Positions 15,943 to 24,393 of a stretch of 34,765 nucleotides of DNA are shown piece after piece. Every line of letters begins with the position of its first letter. The first letter of the stretch is position 1. The notes under the pieces are model-generated. The model was not told where the DNA came from. It saw nothing but the letters and a program-made list of their open reading frames with translations, and ran no database searches. The position numbers and the translations under genes were made by a program. The stretch comes from Planctomycetes bacterium RIFCSPLOWO2_12_FULL_40_19 (GTDB lineage Bacteria; Planctomycetota; Brocadiia; Brocadiales; Scalinduaceae): NCBI GenBank assembly GCA_001828595.1, contig MHZA01000030.1, positions 1 to 34,765 on the forward strand. The letters are read 5' to 3'.

Positions 15943-17949
15943 ATGGACAAATCGTCAGTCGATATCTTTTGGGTCTTGATATGTGCGGGCCTGGTGTTTT
16001 TAATGCAGTCAGGTTTTACTTGTCTGGAGTCTGGACTGACACGGTCAAAGAACAGCATAAACGTTGCCATAAAGAACATAACCGATTTTGGAATATCTAC
16101 CATCTTGTTCTGGGCGATTGGTTTCGCACTGATGTTCGGAACGTCATACAACGCATGGATAGGATCAACAGGATTTCTTTTGCCTCTTGAAGAAGGGACA
16201 TGGCCTACTACATTTTTTCTATTTGAGCTTATGTTCTGTGCCACAGCAGTGACGATTGTCTCAGGAGCCACAGCGGAGCGACTGCGGTTCAGAAGCTACA
16301 TCATCGCATCGATTATACTATCCGGCCTGATATATCCGACCTTTGGTCATTGGGCCTGGAACGGCTCCCAAAATGGTATATCCTCTGGTTGGCTTGGAAT
16401 GTTGGGATTTGTAGATTTCGCCGGTTCAACCGTGGTTCACAGTGTCGGGGGATGGGTTTCCTTAGCAACATTGCTGATTATCGGTCCCCGCGAAGGGCGT
16501 TTCCCTAAGGGTGGAGTTCACAAAAAGATTCATGGCAGCAACCTTCCCTTATCTGTACTAGGCGCATTTCTTCTGTGGAGCGGTTGGTTTGGGTTCAATG
16601 GTGGTAGCACCCTTGCCTTTAACGACAGGGTTGCAGGAATCATTATAAACACATTTTTGGCTGGCTCTACAGGTTCTATGGTTACGCTTGCTATTGGATG
16701 GTTGCTTCGGCGGCGCCCTGATCCAGAACTACTGATCTTCGGTTCTATAGCAGGTCTTGTGGCCATCACTGCCCCGGCACATGCTGTAAATGCAATATCG
16801 GCCATAGCCATCGGAGGAATCGGTGGAATTGTGATGCTAGGTGTGGAATATCTTTTGGAATATCTGCACATCGATGATGCTGTGGGAGCCATTCCCGTGC
16901 ACCTGGGCGCTGGGATCTGGGGCACACTTGCTGTTGCTATCTTTGGCGAAACAGAACTCCTGAACACAGGACTCAATCGTTGGGATCAACTTCTGACACA
17001 GGTTATAGGTATAGGTGTATGCTTCTTATGGACATTCGGCACGTCTTTTTCGTTATTTCTATTAATAAACCGCTTTCTCCCATTTCGAGTTACGCCTGAG
17101 AACGAATATATCGGCCTTAATGTCTCTGAACATGGGGCTACCACAGAACTCCTGGATATGTTCAGGACTATGGATGCACAGGCTAAGACGGGAGACATGA
17201 GTCTCCGTGTACCGGTGGAACCTTTCACGGAGGTTGGCCAGATTGCTGAGCGTTACAACATTGTCATGGATGCCCTTCAGAAAGCTACTGCCAGGACCGA
17301 AGCCTCTCTTGAAGAAAAAGAAGTGCTTCTGCGAGAGATACATCATCGGGTCAAGAACAATATGCAGGTTATTTCCAGCTTGCTTCGGCTTCAGTCCAGA
17401 AATGTCAGGGATGAACAACAGATAGAAATGCTCAAGGAAAGCCAGAACCGAATAAAAGCGATGGCTCTGATTCACGAGAAACTTTACGGGTCAAAAGACC
17501 TGGCAAACATTAATTTCAACGATTACATTAAGAATCTTGTTAATGACTTGTTTTTATCTTATAAGGTGAGTGCTGGCAAAGTCTCACTGAAGATGAATAT
17601 TGAAGCTGTTTCCTTTGGAATTGATACTGCTATACCCTGTGGATTAATAGTCAATGAACTGGTATCCAATTCACTGAAATACGCATTTCCAAAGGGGAAA
17701 GACGGTGAGATTAAAATATCCCTGCATAAAATTGCAGATTTGAAGTCCGACATGTATGAGTTAACAGTCAGCGACAACGGTACCGGTATACCTGGAGATT
17801 TGGATATCAGAAAGACCGAATCTCTAGGGTTACGGCTGATTACAAATTTAGCTGAAAATCAACTTCAGGGCAAAGTTGAACTAAACAGAAACGAAGGAAC
17901 AGAATTTCAAATTAAATTCAAGGAAGCAAAATATAAAGAAAGGATATAA
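15943..17949 (+). CDS. ammonium transporter-histidine kinase fusion (ammonium sensor kinase)
   Basis: A 668-residue fusion. Residues 1-385 are an Amt/AmtB domain: FGHWAWNG (134-141), D158 and H166 in VDFAGSTVVHSVGG, WSGWFGFNGGS (212-222), and the second pore histidine H320 in IPVHLGAGIWG, so the twin-His pair is retained. Residues about 400-460 form a linker helix with HAMP-like character (MSLRVPVEPFTEVGQIAERYN). A HisKA_2-type kinase follows: EIHHRVKNNMQ with phospho-His at H467/H468, N-box NELVSNSLKYAF (571-582) and G-box DNGTGIP (611-617). Amt-fused kinases of this kind are known from anammox bacteria (Kuenenia Amt5). The response regulator begins 3 nt downstream, so the pair is a two-component system responding to external ammonium. 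Confidence 0.96.
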   Translation: MDKSSVDIFWVLICAGLVFLMQSGFTCLESGLTRSKNSINVAIKNITDFGISTILFWAIGFALMFGTSYNAWIGSTGFLLPLEEGTWPTTFFLFELMFCATAVTIVSGATAERLRFRSYIIASIILSGLIYPTFGHWAWNGSQNGISSGWLGMLGFVDFAGSTVVHSVGGWVSLATLLIIGPREGRFPKGGVHKKIHGSNLPLSVLGAFLLWSGWFGFNGGSTLAFNDRVAGIIINTFLAGSTGSMVTLAIGWLLRRRPDPELLIFGSIAGLVAITAPAHAVNAISAIAIGGIGGIVMLGVEYLLEYLHIDDAVGAIPVHLGAGIWGTLAVAIFGETELLNTGLNRWDQLLTQVIGIGVCFLWTFGTSFSLFLLINRFLPFRVTPENEYIGLNVSEHGATTELLDMFRTMDAQAKTGDMSLRVPVEPFTEVGQIAERYNIVMDALQKATARTEASLEEKEVLLREIHHRVKNNMQVISSLLRLQSRNVRDEQQIEMLKESQNRIKAMALIHEKLYGSKDLANINFNDYIKNLVNDLFLSYKVSAGKVSLKMNIEAVSFGIDTAIPCGLIVNELVSNSLKYAFPKGKDGEIKISLHKIADLKSDMYELTVSDNGTGIPGDLDIRKTESLGLRLITNLAENQLQGKVELNRNEGTEFQIKFKEAKYKERI

Positions 17950-17952
17950 GAC

Positions 17953-18456
17953 ATGACAAAGGCAAAAATTATGATTGTAGAAGATGAATGGGTTACTGCT
18001 GACGATATTAGGATGTGCTTGCAGAGTTTGGGATATACAGTTACCTCTGTAACGTCTTCGGGAGAAGAAGCTATTCAAAAGGCAGAGAATGATAGGCCGG
18101 ATTTAGTGCTAATGGACATTATGTTAAAGGGTGAGATGGATGGGATTGAAGCAGCCAGACAAATCCGTTCTTGCTATGGCATACCTATTGTCTATCTCAC
18201 CGCTTATGCCGATGAAAAGATACTGGAGCGGGCCAGTATAACAGAACCATTTGGATATATTGTTAAGCCTTTTGTAAACGAAGACTTAAAGATAGCAATC
18301 GAAATAGCCCTTTACAAGCATAGAGTAGAAAAAGAAAGAAAGAGGCTCATTGAAAACCTCCAGGATGCACTCCCCAGGATCACGACATTATCAGGCTTAC
18401 TCCCCATCTGCCCTTCCTGCAAAAAGATACGAGATGCCGAAGGTAATTGGAAATAA
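17953..18456 (+). CDS. response regulator partner of Amt-HK, truncated Cys-motif tail
   Basis: A 167-residue protein. Residues 1-125 are a receiver domain with E10-D11, phosphoacceptor D55 ([14 protein letters not shown]), YLTAYADEK and the Lys of YIVKPF. A helical linker ([16 protein letters not shown]) leads to [22 protein letters not shown] and stop. That tail is the beginning of a motif I know from many bacterial regulators and PAS-GGDEF proteins, where CxxCKKIRD is followed by a W and some 20 more residues with further His/Cys. Here it ends just after the Trp, so a metal or redox site would be incomplete. The start lies 3 nt after the Amt-HK stop, with AAAGGA as ribosome binding site inside the kinase gene. 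It has no DNA-binding domain, so output is probably by protein or RNA interaction. Confidence 0.9.
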   Translation: MTKAKIMIVEDEWVTADDIRMCLQSLGYTVTSVTSSGEEAIQKAENDRPDLVLMDIMLKGEMDGIEAARQIRSCYGIPIVYLTAYADEKILERASITEPFGYIVKPFVNEDLKIAIEIALYKHRVEKERKRLIENLQDALPRITTLSGLLPICPSCKKIRDAEGNWK

Positions 18457-18457
18457 A

Positions 18458-18479
18458 AACCCGGACTTTTCACCCGGTT
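18458..18479. terminator. weak bidirectional hairpin between convergent genes
   Basis: AACCCGG (18458-18464) faces CCCGGTT (18473-18479) across an 8-nt loop with one central C-C mismatch. It lies just after the response regulator stop and before the convergent GH15-like gene end. There is no strong U-tract, so termination here is uncertain. Confidence 0.35.
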
Positions 18480-18507
18480 GTATTTGGATTGCTTATTTGA
18501 GATTCGA

Positions 18508-19872
18508 TTAACTCTTAACTGTTGCTGCCAAATCTACTGTATCTTGCTCATTAGTTGATTGATATTCATATCTGGCAATGAGAGCATTTGCATATTCTAC
18601 ATGTGACCACATAAGCGGTATGGCAAATTGGATAACGGTTTTCTTCTCCTCGTAAATATCCCTTCTAATCTTATCGTAGCTTTTTTTCATGAAGAAAAGC
18701 TCCTCTACAATAATGTCATATGAGAGATTAGGAATCAGGATTTCAGGGTGGAATTCTTTCTTTGCATCAAGCCCCACTTCCCATTCCAGGCGGATAAACT
18801 CTTCAAACCTTCTTTTCGTACTCAAATGTTCGGGGATAAATCCTTCTACGGTTCTATATTTGTCAATTTGATCTAAAATAGTATCCCCTCTCTCCACCGC
18901 TCCCGTTTTATAACAATACTGCGCCAGCATTGCAGTATATTGAATCCAAGGTCCGTTTCCTGCATGTATATGTGTTTCAATATCTTCTGTAAAAGGAAGA
19001 TACCTTTGCAGCATGCCAAGTTCAGAGTCCCAGAGATTCTCTACCATGAAGTTGACAGAATTAGTAATAATATCAGGATTCTCATCCAGGACACAGGAAT
19101 CACAATGCTCTTCTTTACACTGGAAATAAACCGGACTCATCAGAGTGACATCAGGCCTTAAATCAAATGTCCCCTCCTTAGTTATGCGTCTGACAAAACG
19201 GTTACTGAGCATGAAACGCCTGTGAACGGATTGGCAGAATCGGCACTTGAATGAAAGTTCTTCGTCAAAAAGCCCTTTAAGATCAAATTTCTTAGTTAAC
19301 TGCAAAATAAGGTTAAAGAAGTGTGTGTAAACGTGGTTTACCCAGATGCTGTACCCTTTCTCAATAGCGGATTCATGTATGCCCGTTGTAGAGAAAAACA
19401 GGAATATCTCCTCCCTGTAAAAATGCTGAAGAGCGTATTGAATCGCCTTTTTTATCTTTTTAAGATAGTCCTCCAGTTCTTCAGGTTTCTCACGTCGGAA
19501 GCAGCAAGCCAATAAATAGTTGGCAAGAATGATAGCGCCATAAGCAGTATTATCCTCCTGGATGTAGATGGCTTTGTCTTGTCCGTTCAATCCGTAACGC
19601 TGTCCCCACTTCCCACTCTCATCCTGAACATAAGCGATGAATTTGGCCATCCCTTTCAACATGCTGAAAGCGTCCCCATTTGAGTCCAGATCCTTCTCTG
19701 CCATTTGCCTGAACATCATGGAAGCACACGCAGAATCTCTTGGATATACGTATGGATAGCGTGATTCCAAAATAGTAGCCAATAAAACTGTTCCATGCTC
19801 AGATGTAATCGAACATTTCTTAATTATTTCTAAATGTTCGGATAGTTTTTCACAAAGTTTATCCTTGTCCAT
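18508..19872 (-). CDS. GH15-like (glucoamylase-related) protein with Cys-rich insert
   Basis: A 454-residue cytosolic protein with the (alpha/alpha)6 motifs of glycoside hydrolase family 15: YPYVYPRDSACAS (39-51), DESGKWGQRYGLNGQ, IQEDNTAYGAIILANY (104-119), GNGPWIQYTAML (306-317), GFIPEHLS (344-351, E348 in the position of the catalytic base) and PLMWSHVEYANAL (419-431). GH15 enzymes release glucose from alpha-glucans or trehalose. A segment absent from typical members carries C210, C213, C252, C257 and C260 (CRFC, CKEEHCDSC), a likely metal-binding insert. The general acid is less certain; E167 or E171 are candidates. It stands alone, convergent to the Amt-HK regulator. Storage-glucan breakdown is plausible, but substrate is unknown. 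Confidence 0.75.
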   Translation of the reverse strand: MDKDKLCEKLSEHLEIIKKCSITSEHGTVLLATILESRYPYVYPRDSACASMMFRQMAEKDLDSNGDAFSMLKGMAKFIAYVQDESGKWGQRYGLNGQDKAIYIQEDNTAYGAIILANYLLACCFRREKPEELEDYLKKIKKAIQYALQHFYREEIFLFFSTTGIHESAIEKGYSIWVNHVYTHFFNLILQLTKKFDLKGLFDEELSFKCRFCQSVHRRFMLSNRFVRRITKEGTFDLRPDVTLMSPVYFQCKEEHCDSCVLDENPDIITNSVNFMVENLWDSELGMLQRYLPFTEDIETHIHAGNGPWIQYTAMLAQYCYKTGAVERGDTILDQIDKYRTVEGFIPEHLSTKRRFEEFIRLEWEVGLDAKKEFHPEILIPNLSYDIIVEELFFMKKSYDKIRRDIYEEKKTVIQFAIPLMWSHVEYANALIARYEYQSTNEQDTVDLAATVKS

Positions 19873-19911
19873 AATATAAATAGCTTCAAAATCAGGGAAA
19901 AGTATATACTA

Positions 19912-20139
19912 TCACTTATTCTTCTGAGCTACAAGGGCCTGATAACACCAGGTACATAGAATACGGGGAAGCGGCAATGGCAAAGTAACTTTTTCTTCCC
20001 CCAACCCCCATTTGTACGTTTCAGTAACAGGGATCTGCTCACGAATCTGATGATCCCTACAAACGGCAATTCCGCAAACGATACATATTGCTATTGTTTC
20101 GCTCTCTTTCCCTTCCTTGTCACAAATATAACACTTCAA
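19912..20139 (-). CDS. DUF2180 zinc-ribbon-like protein
   Basis: A 75-residue protein with paired cysteines: C3-C6, C19-C22, C27 with H30, and C62-C65. The pattern (MKCYIC...ICIVCGIAVCRDH...RILCTWC) matches the DUF2180 family of small zinc proteins, whose function is unknown. The start is TTG behind a GGGGG-containing ribosome binding site. It lies 39 nt upstream of the GH15-like gene on the same strand, so the two may be co-transcribed. The shared Cys-rich character of the two products is notable. Confidence 0.75.
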   Translation of the reverse strand: MKCYICDKEGKESETIAICIVCGIAVCRDHQIREQIPVTETYKWGLGEEKVTLPLPLPRILCTWCYQALVAQKNK

Positions 20140-20510
20140 AGTTTTCCCCCTTTTTAAAACATTTTACGTAATTTTATAGATGGAACAGAACTTTTAAATT
20201 ATGTCAAATTAATCCGGGAAAATCAAGTTTGGTATTACGTATACTTTCAATGTCAAAAAATGAAAATGACTCATCATAAGCATTGCTTTTTAATGAATTA
20301 TTGGTGAGTTATGAATGTAAGAATCAAATTATGGGGATAAGGGACTTGGTTTACAGACAATTATTAACATTGCGCTGCTTAAGATTCTTAGATTATGCTA
20401 TACCAACAATCTCAGAAAAAAATTCAAGCTAAAACTCCGGCAGGTTGTGTGGTGGCGTGCTAGATTAACAACACAAAGCATGACAGGCCACTAAAAGAGA
20501 GACGAGCAAG
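20140..20510. other. gene-free spacer with one hairpin
   Basis: No gene recognised. Near the right end, GTGGC-GTGCT (20452-20461) can pair with AGCAT and GCCAC (20477-20491) with a 5-nt bulge. This lies just downstream of the end of the minus-strand membrane protein gene and may mark its transcript end. Confidence 0.35.
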
Positions 20511-20978
20511 CTAAGCTCTCTGGAAATGCTTTTCCCTTCTAAAAAACACACTCAATCTTAGCTTGCAATATTCCATTAACCTTATTCTTATACTTTCAAA
20601 GGTAATTTTCTTTACTGACATTACCGTCAATGTCAGGCCAATCGAAATCGCTGCAAACTTTAAAGCAATTATTAATACAATAAAACTAATTATGGGAGTA
20701 GAAACCCACTTTGAAAATTGTAACGTTATCGTATCAAAAGTATGCAAATGAGCAAAAAACAAAACTGCCATTACTATGAGTGTTGGCATAGCGACGGCCA
20801 GCTTTATTATGGAGAGCTTCATCATTATCTTTACGAAACACTCACCTGCTCCCTTCGTTTTTTCTCTCACTAACCCTACAACTTTGTCTATCTTAGTCAA
20901 TATGCTTGTTCTTATCCCGGATAGGTTCTTGGCAGTACTTTTACTTAGTAGGCATCCAAAGACATTTACAGTATTCAT
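20511..20978 (-). CDS. small membrane protein, unknown
   Basis: A 155-residue protein not assigned to a family. An N-terminal amphipathic stretch of about 55 residues (rich in Ser, Lys and Thr) is followed by two strong membrane helices (IIKLAVAMPTLIVMAVLFF and TPIISFIVLIIALKFAAISI) and a basic C-terminus ending RREKHFQRA. Only weak ribosome binding potential is visible before the ATG. No informative neighbour. Confidence 0.5.
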   Translation of the reverse strand: MNTVNVFGCLLSKSTAKNLSGIRTSILTKIDKVVGLVREKTKGAGECFVKIMMKLSIIKLAVAMPTLIVMAVLFFAHLHTFDTITLQFSKWVSTPIISFIVLIIALKFAAISIGLTLTVMSVKKITFESIRIRLMEYCKLRLSVFFRREKHFQRA

Positions 20979-21168
20979 ATTTAATTCCGGCTATTGGTTC
21001 AATTCAATAAAATGCGTATTAGTAATCATTTTAGTTTAAATAAGATATTATTGTCAACTAATTTTTTCTTATATATGGATATTTTTTATTGCAAAAATAT
21101 CATAAAGAGTTTCTCTACTCAAAGTGGAATTTTAACATACTTTGAGATACGCACTACAATGTATCACC

Positions 21169-21738
21169 CTACGGCCTTACAGAACAAAAATATCTTAAAT
21201 ATATCAATGCGCCAAGATCATATACAAAATGTAACTGAATAGGTATAAGAAGGCTGTCGTAATACTGGAATAATATACCCAGGTAGAATCCCATAATCGT
21301 AATGATAACACAATATACGGGAGTTATGAAATGTAAAAGCCCAAAGATTATGCTCCCTCCAACAATACCTAATTTGACCTGAATTACTCCCCTGAATAGC
21401 AACTCTTCAGCAATGCCCGCACATACTGAGATGAAGCACAAGTCCGGTAATTTAGCTTCGGAAAACATAGCCCTTATGTCATTTATAATGATACTTCTTA
21501 GTGAACCCAGCGAAGGAATACCCACTGCCCTTTCTGAAAGTAATAACATAAACAGCGCAAGTGGAAACATCGCCCAGAAAGTACCTATTACTATGTCACG
21601 AAATACATTCTGGGTCAAAGGAAGTAACTTGATTCCATAATATCTCGCTATTATAAGAGCTGCCATCAGGACAACACCTTCCACGAGACAGGTCATTATT
21701 AACAGCTTGTATCTTGGATAAACAGTAAAGTTAAACAT
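21169..21738 (-). CDS. CPBP-family intramembrane metalloprotease
   Basis: A 189-residue multi-pass protein of the CPBP/Rce1 (CAAX protease, Abi) family. Motif 1 is AGIAEELLFRG with E111, E112 and R116, motif 2 is FGLLHF with H136, and motif 3 has H170 and D174 in QLHFVYD. All three catalytic motifs are intact. Bacterial members process peptides or membrane proteins, some in bacteriocin immunity, and the substrate here is unknown. No Shine-Dalgarno is evident before the ATG. Confidence 0.85.
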   Translation of the reverse strand: MFNFTVYPRYKLLIMTCLVEGVVLMAALIIARYYGIKLLPLTQNVFRDIVIGTFWAMFPLALFMLLLSERAVGIPSLGSLRSIIINDIRAMFSEAKLPDLCFISVCAGIAEELLFRGVIQVKLGIVGGSIIFGLLHFITPVYCVIITIMGFYLGILFQYYDSLLIPIQLHFVYDLGALIYLRYFCSVRP

Positions 21739-21902
21739 TTATTAGATATTGAGTTATCCTAATTCCAACTTCATCAGGATAGATTAAAATGTAATATATT
21801 TTCTAGCTCAAAACAAAAAAATGTGTACCTTTTGTATAAATTTATTATTATGAGAAGTAATAAAGTGACCTCACAGGTCCTCCTTTATTAAGGTGAAACT
21901 AT

Positions 21903-21945
21903 GGCTCGATGTACTCGCCATGCTGAGCCTGTAGAAGCATTGAGG
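21903..21945. repeat. REP-like sequence upstream of the GDT1-type gene
   Basis: GGCTC (21903-21907) faces GAGCC (21925-21929). The following words GAGCCTGTAGAAGC resemble the very common dispersed GAGCCTGTCGAAG repeat of many bacterial genomes. About 25 nt further on, a perfect TATAAT (21968-21973) lies before the transporter gene. Confidence 0.35.
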
Positions 21946-21993
21946 ATTTATTTAATTCGTATACTATTATAATATAATGAAAGGAAAACTGTC

Positions 21994-22266
21994 ATGGACT
22001 GGAAAATACTCATAGCAACTTTTACATCTATCTTTCTTGCAGAACTTGGTGATAAAACACAGATTGCCGCAATCATAATGACGAGCAAGACGAATAAACC
22101 CTTAACCGTATTTACAGGCTCCATGATTGCCTTTGCCGTAATAACCATATTAGGTGTTACATTTGGTGTGGCATTAACAAAATTTGTACCCATAAACTAT
22201 ATAAAATTTCTTTCTGCAATCGCATTTATAGCTATAGGTATTCTAATATTAACAGGAAAATACTAA
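21994..22266 (+). CDS. half-size GDT1/UPF0016 (TMEM165-type) cation transporter
   Basis: A 90-residue protein with three hydrophobic segments and the family signature E-L-G-D-K-T at residues 17-22 (FLAELGDKTQ). GDT1/UPF0016 proteins move Mn2+ or Ca2+ across membranes; full-size members carry two copies of this domain. Single-domain members are thought to work as dimers. Only one copy is encoded here and no second half lies next to it. The ATG has AAAGGA about 8 nt upstream, and a TATAAT box lies at 21968. It converges on trpD. Confidence 0.85.
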   Translation: MDWKILIATFTSIFLAELGDKTQIAAIIMTSKTNKPLTVFTGSMIAFAVITILGVTFGVALTKFVPINYIKFLSAIAFIAIGILILTGKY

Positions 22267-22283
22267 ATCTCCAGAACTGACCA

Positions 22284-22300
22284 GCAGCAGTGTGTGCTGC
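22284..22300. terminator. hairpin in the spacer between convergent genes
   Basis: GCAGCA (22284-22289) pairs perfectly with TGCTGC (22295-22300) over a 5-nt loop, between the GDT1-type gene and trpD. No U-tract follows, so terminator function is a possibility only. Confidence 0.35.
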
Positions 22301-22318
22301 CCACTTGCTTATTGCTTC

Positions 22319-23335
22319 TTAGCTACTACCATGTGTTATCTTAATCAGCTTCTTTAAAGATGCCTTAGCTTTACCTGAATCTATAGATTCAGATGCGATT
22401 TGCATTCCATCCCTTAAATCTTCCGCCCCCCCTCCGGCAACAATTGCTGCGGATGCGTTTAAGAGAACAATATCACGCTTAGGGCCGTTTTCCCCCTCTA
22501 ACACGTCACTGATTGCTTTTGCACTTTCCTCTGGAGAATTTACAACGAAATCCTTTATCTCCGCCCTTGGAATTCCAAAGCTATCGTGTGTTATAAAATA
22601 GCTCTTAATCTTTCCATCTTTCAATTCACAGACTTTTGTTTTATCGGTTGTCGTAATTTCATCTAAGCCATCATAGCCATAGACCACAAATGCATGTTCA
22701 GTCTTTAATTTTAGCAGCACCTTCGCTACGACATCTGTCAGCTTTGCCTCATACACGCCTATAACCTGTCTTGTTGCACTCGCAGGGTTAGTCAACGGGC
22801 CTAAAATATTAAATATAGTCTTTATCCCTATCTCACGTCTTGGGATTACTGCGTGCTTCATAGAACTATGTAAAAGCGGCGCCATGAGAAAACCTATGTT
22901 TGCTTTCTTTATACACTCTTCAACAATCTCCGGTCCGGCCTCAACATTAACCCCCAATAACCTAAGTACGTCAGCGCTCCCACAGTGACTCGAAGAAGCG
23001 CTATTACCGTGCTTTGCAACTTTCAGCCCTGCGCCTGCAACAACGAATGCGGCAGCCGTAGATATATTAAAGGTACATTTCGCATCCCCACCGGTGCCAC
23101 AAGTATCCACCACTATATTATTACCTACATTGATGTGAGTGGCCTTCTCCCTCATTACACTTACACAGCCGGTAATTTCGTCAACTGTTTCCCCCTTCAT
23201 CCTTAACGCCGTAATAAAAGAGCCAATCTGCACTTCTGTGGCCTTTCCTTCCATTATTTCCTTCATTACTGCCTTGCTTTCCTCGATCGAAAGATCTCTG
23301 CCTTCCGCTATTTTGCCAATCATTTCTTTTATCAT
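22319..23335 (-). CDS. trpD: anthranilate phosphoribosyltransferase
   Basis: A 338-residue enzyme transferring phosphoribose from PRPP to anthranilate in tryptophan synthesis. Signatures are VDTCGTGGDAKCTFNIST (the PRPP-binding glycine loop), VAKHGNSASSS (anthranilate/PRPP site), PRREIGIKTIFNILGPLTNPA and GYDGLDEI. The N-terminal helical domain (EGRDLSIEESKAVMKEIMEG) is normal, as is the total length. The gene is alone: no other trp gene is in the window. Start ATG at 23335 has no clear Shine-Dalgarno. Confidence 0.97.
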   Translation of the reverse strand: MIKEMIGKIAEGRDLSIEESKAVMKEIMEGKATEVQIGSFITALRMKGETVDEITGCVSVMREKATHINVGNNIVVDTCGTGGDAKCTFNISTAAAFVVAGAGLKVAKHGNSASSSHCGSADVLRLLGVNVEAGPEIVEECIKKANIGFLMAPLLHSSMKHAVIPRREIGIKTIFNILGPLTNPASATRQVIGVYEAKLTDVVAKVLLKLKTEHAFVVYGYDGLDEITTTDKTKVCELKDGKIKSYFITHDSFGIPRAEIKDFVVNSPEESAKAISDVLEGENGPKRDIVLLNASAAIVAGGGAEDLRDGMQIASESIDSGKAKASLKKLIKITHGSS

Positions 23336-23407
23336 GATTCAGATTATGGCAGAAATATACCAGAGTGTCAAGAATTTGGATTAAGAAAAATCAATTTTCA
23401 CTATATA

Positions 23408-23435
23408 TTGACAAAGTCTAATAATAACTTAGAAT
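23408..23435 (+). promoter_or_regulatory. sigma70-type promoter candidate for the PflX-like gene
   Basis: TTGACA (23408-23413) followed by TAGAAT (23430-23435) after 16 nt. Transcription would start near 23442, only about 2 nt before the first ATG at 23444. Either the mRNA is nearly leaderless or translation begins at a later ATG (23462 or 23537). Confidence 0.45.
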
Positions 23436-23443
23436 AAAACATT

Positions 23444-24361
23444 ATGCCTGAAACACGCAGAATGACAACATACTCAAAGGAAGCGGACAAAAAGAAAACA
23501 ACACCTCAAGAAACTATTAAGACCTCTTATAAAATAATGGAGTCTTGTGAGTTGTGTCCAAGGAAATGCAAGGTTAATCGTTTAAGTGGAGAAAAGGGAT
23601 TCTGTGGCACAGGAGCAAAAGCTGTTGTTTCATCAGCAGGCCCACATTTTGGGGAAGAATCTGTATTGGTTGGTAGCGGAGGATCAGGAACAATATTCTT
23701 TGCAGGATGTAACCTGGTTTGTGTTTTCTGCCAGAATTACAACATAAGCCATCTTCGCCACGGAGACGAGGTAGAAATAGACGGCCTGGCAAACATGCTG
23801 TTGCAGCTACAAGGACTAGGCTGCATAAATATAAATTTTGTTACCCCAACACACGTAGTTCCACACATTATTGAATCTGTTTATATTGCCCGGACAAAAG
23901 GTCTTAAAATACCCACTGTCTATAACTGCGGAGGCTATGAATCTATTGACTCATTGCAACTTCTTTCAGGTACAATCGACATTTACATGCCTGACGCCAA
24001 GTATTTGAACTCTGATTCTTCAAATAAGTATTCCTTTGCACAGGATTATCCTTACGTAATGAAAGAGGCTTTACGGGAAATGCACAGACAGGTTGGCGAT
24101 TTAGAGATTAAGGATGGATTGGCAATCCGGGGACTTCTGATACGTCATCTGGTGATGCCGAATAACGTTGCCGGCAGTATAGACATAATCGATTTTCTTG
24201 CCAATGAAGTATCAAAGAATACATTTGTAAATATTATGGAACAATACATGCCCACATTTAAGGCCCATAACTTTCCCGAAATAAACAGACCCATAACCCA
24301 TCAGGAATTCCATACAGTTTGCGATTATGCAAAGGAACGGGGCTTAAGGCTTGCAGATTAG
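23444..24361 (+). CDS. PflX-like radical SAM protein (COG1313 type)
   Basis: A 305-residue homologue of pyruvate formate-lyase activating enzymes. The radical SAM cysteines are C89, C93 and C96 (AGCNLVCVFCQN). Upstream, CELCPRKCKVNR (C35, C38, C42) and FCGTG (C54) form the extra Cys cluster typical of the PflX/COG1313 group. Further motifs are FVTPTHVVPHI, PTVYNCGGYE and DIYMPDAKY. The substrate of this group is not established. The first 30 residues are Lys/Thr-rich and lie outside the conserved region, so the true start may be ATG 23537 (MESCELCPRKC). No glycyl radical enzyme is nearby. Confidence 0.85.
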   Translation: MPETRRMTTYSKEADKKKTTPQETIKTSYKIMESCELCPRKCKVNRLSGEKGFCGTGAKAVVSSAGPHFGEESVLVGSGGSGTIFFAGCNLVCVFCQNYNISHLRHGDEVEIDGLANMLLQLQGLGCININFVTPTHVVPHIIESVYIARTKGLKIPTVYNCGGYESIDSLQLLSGTIDIYMPDAKYLNSDSSNKYSFAQDYPYVMKEALREMHRQVGDLEIKDGLAIRGLLIRHLVMPNNVAGSIDIIDFLANEVSKNTFVNIMEQYMPTFKAHNFPEINRPITHQEFHTVCDYAKERGLRLAD

Positions 24362-24393
24362 GATTGACACTCTTTAGTTATCAGTAATTTACC

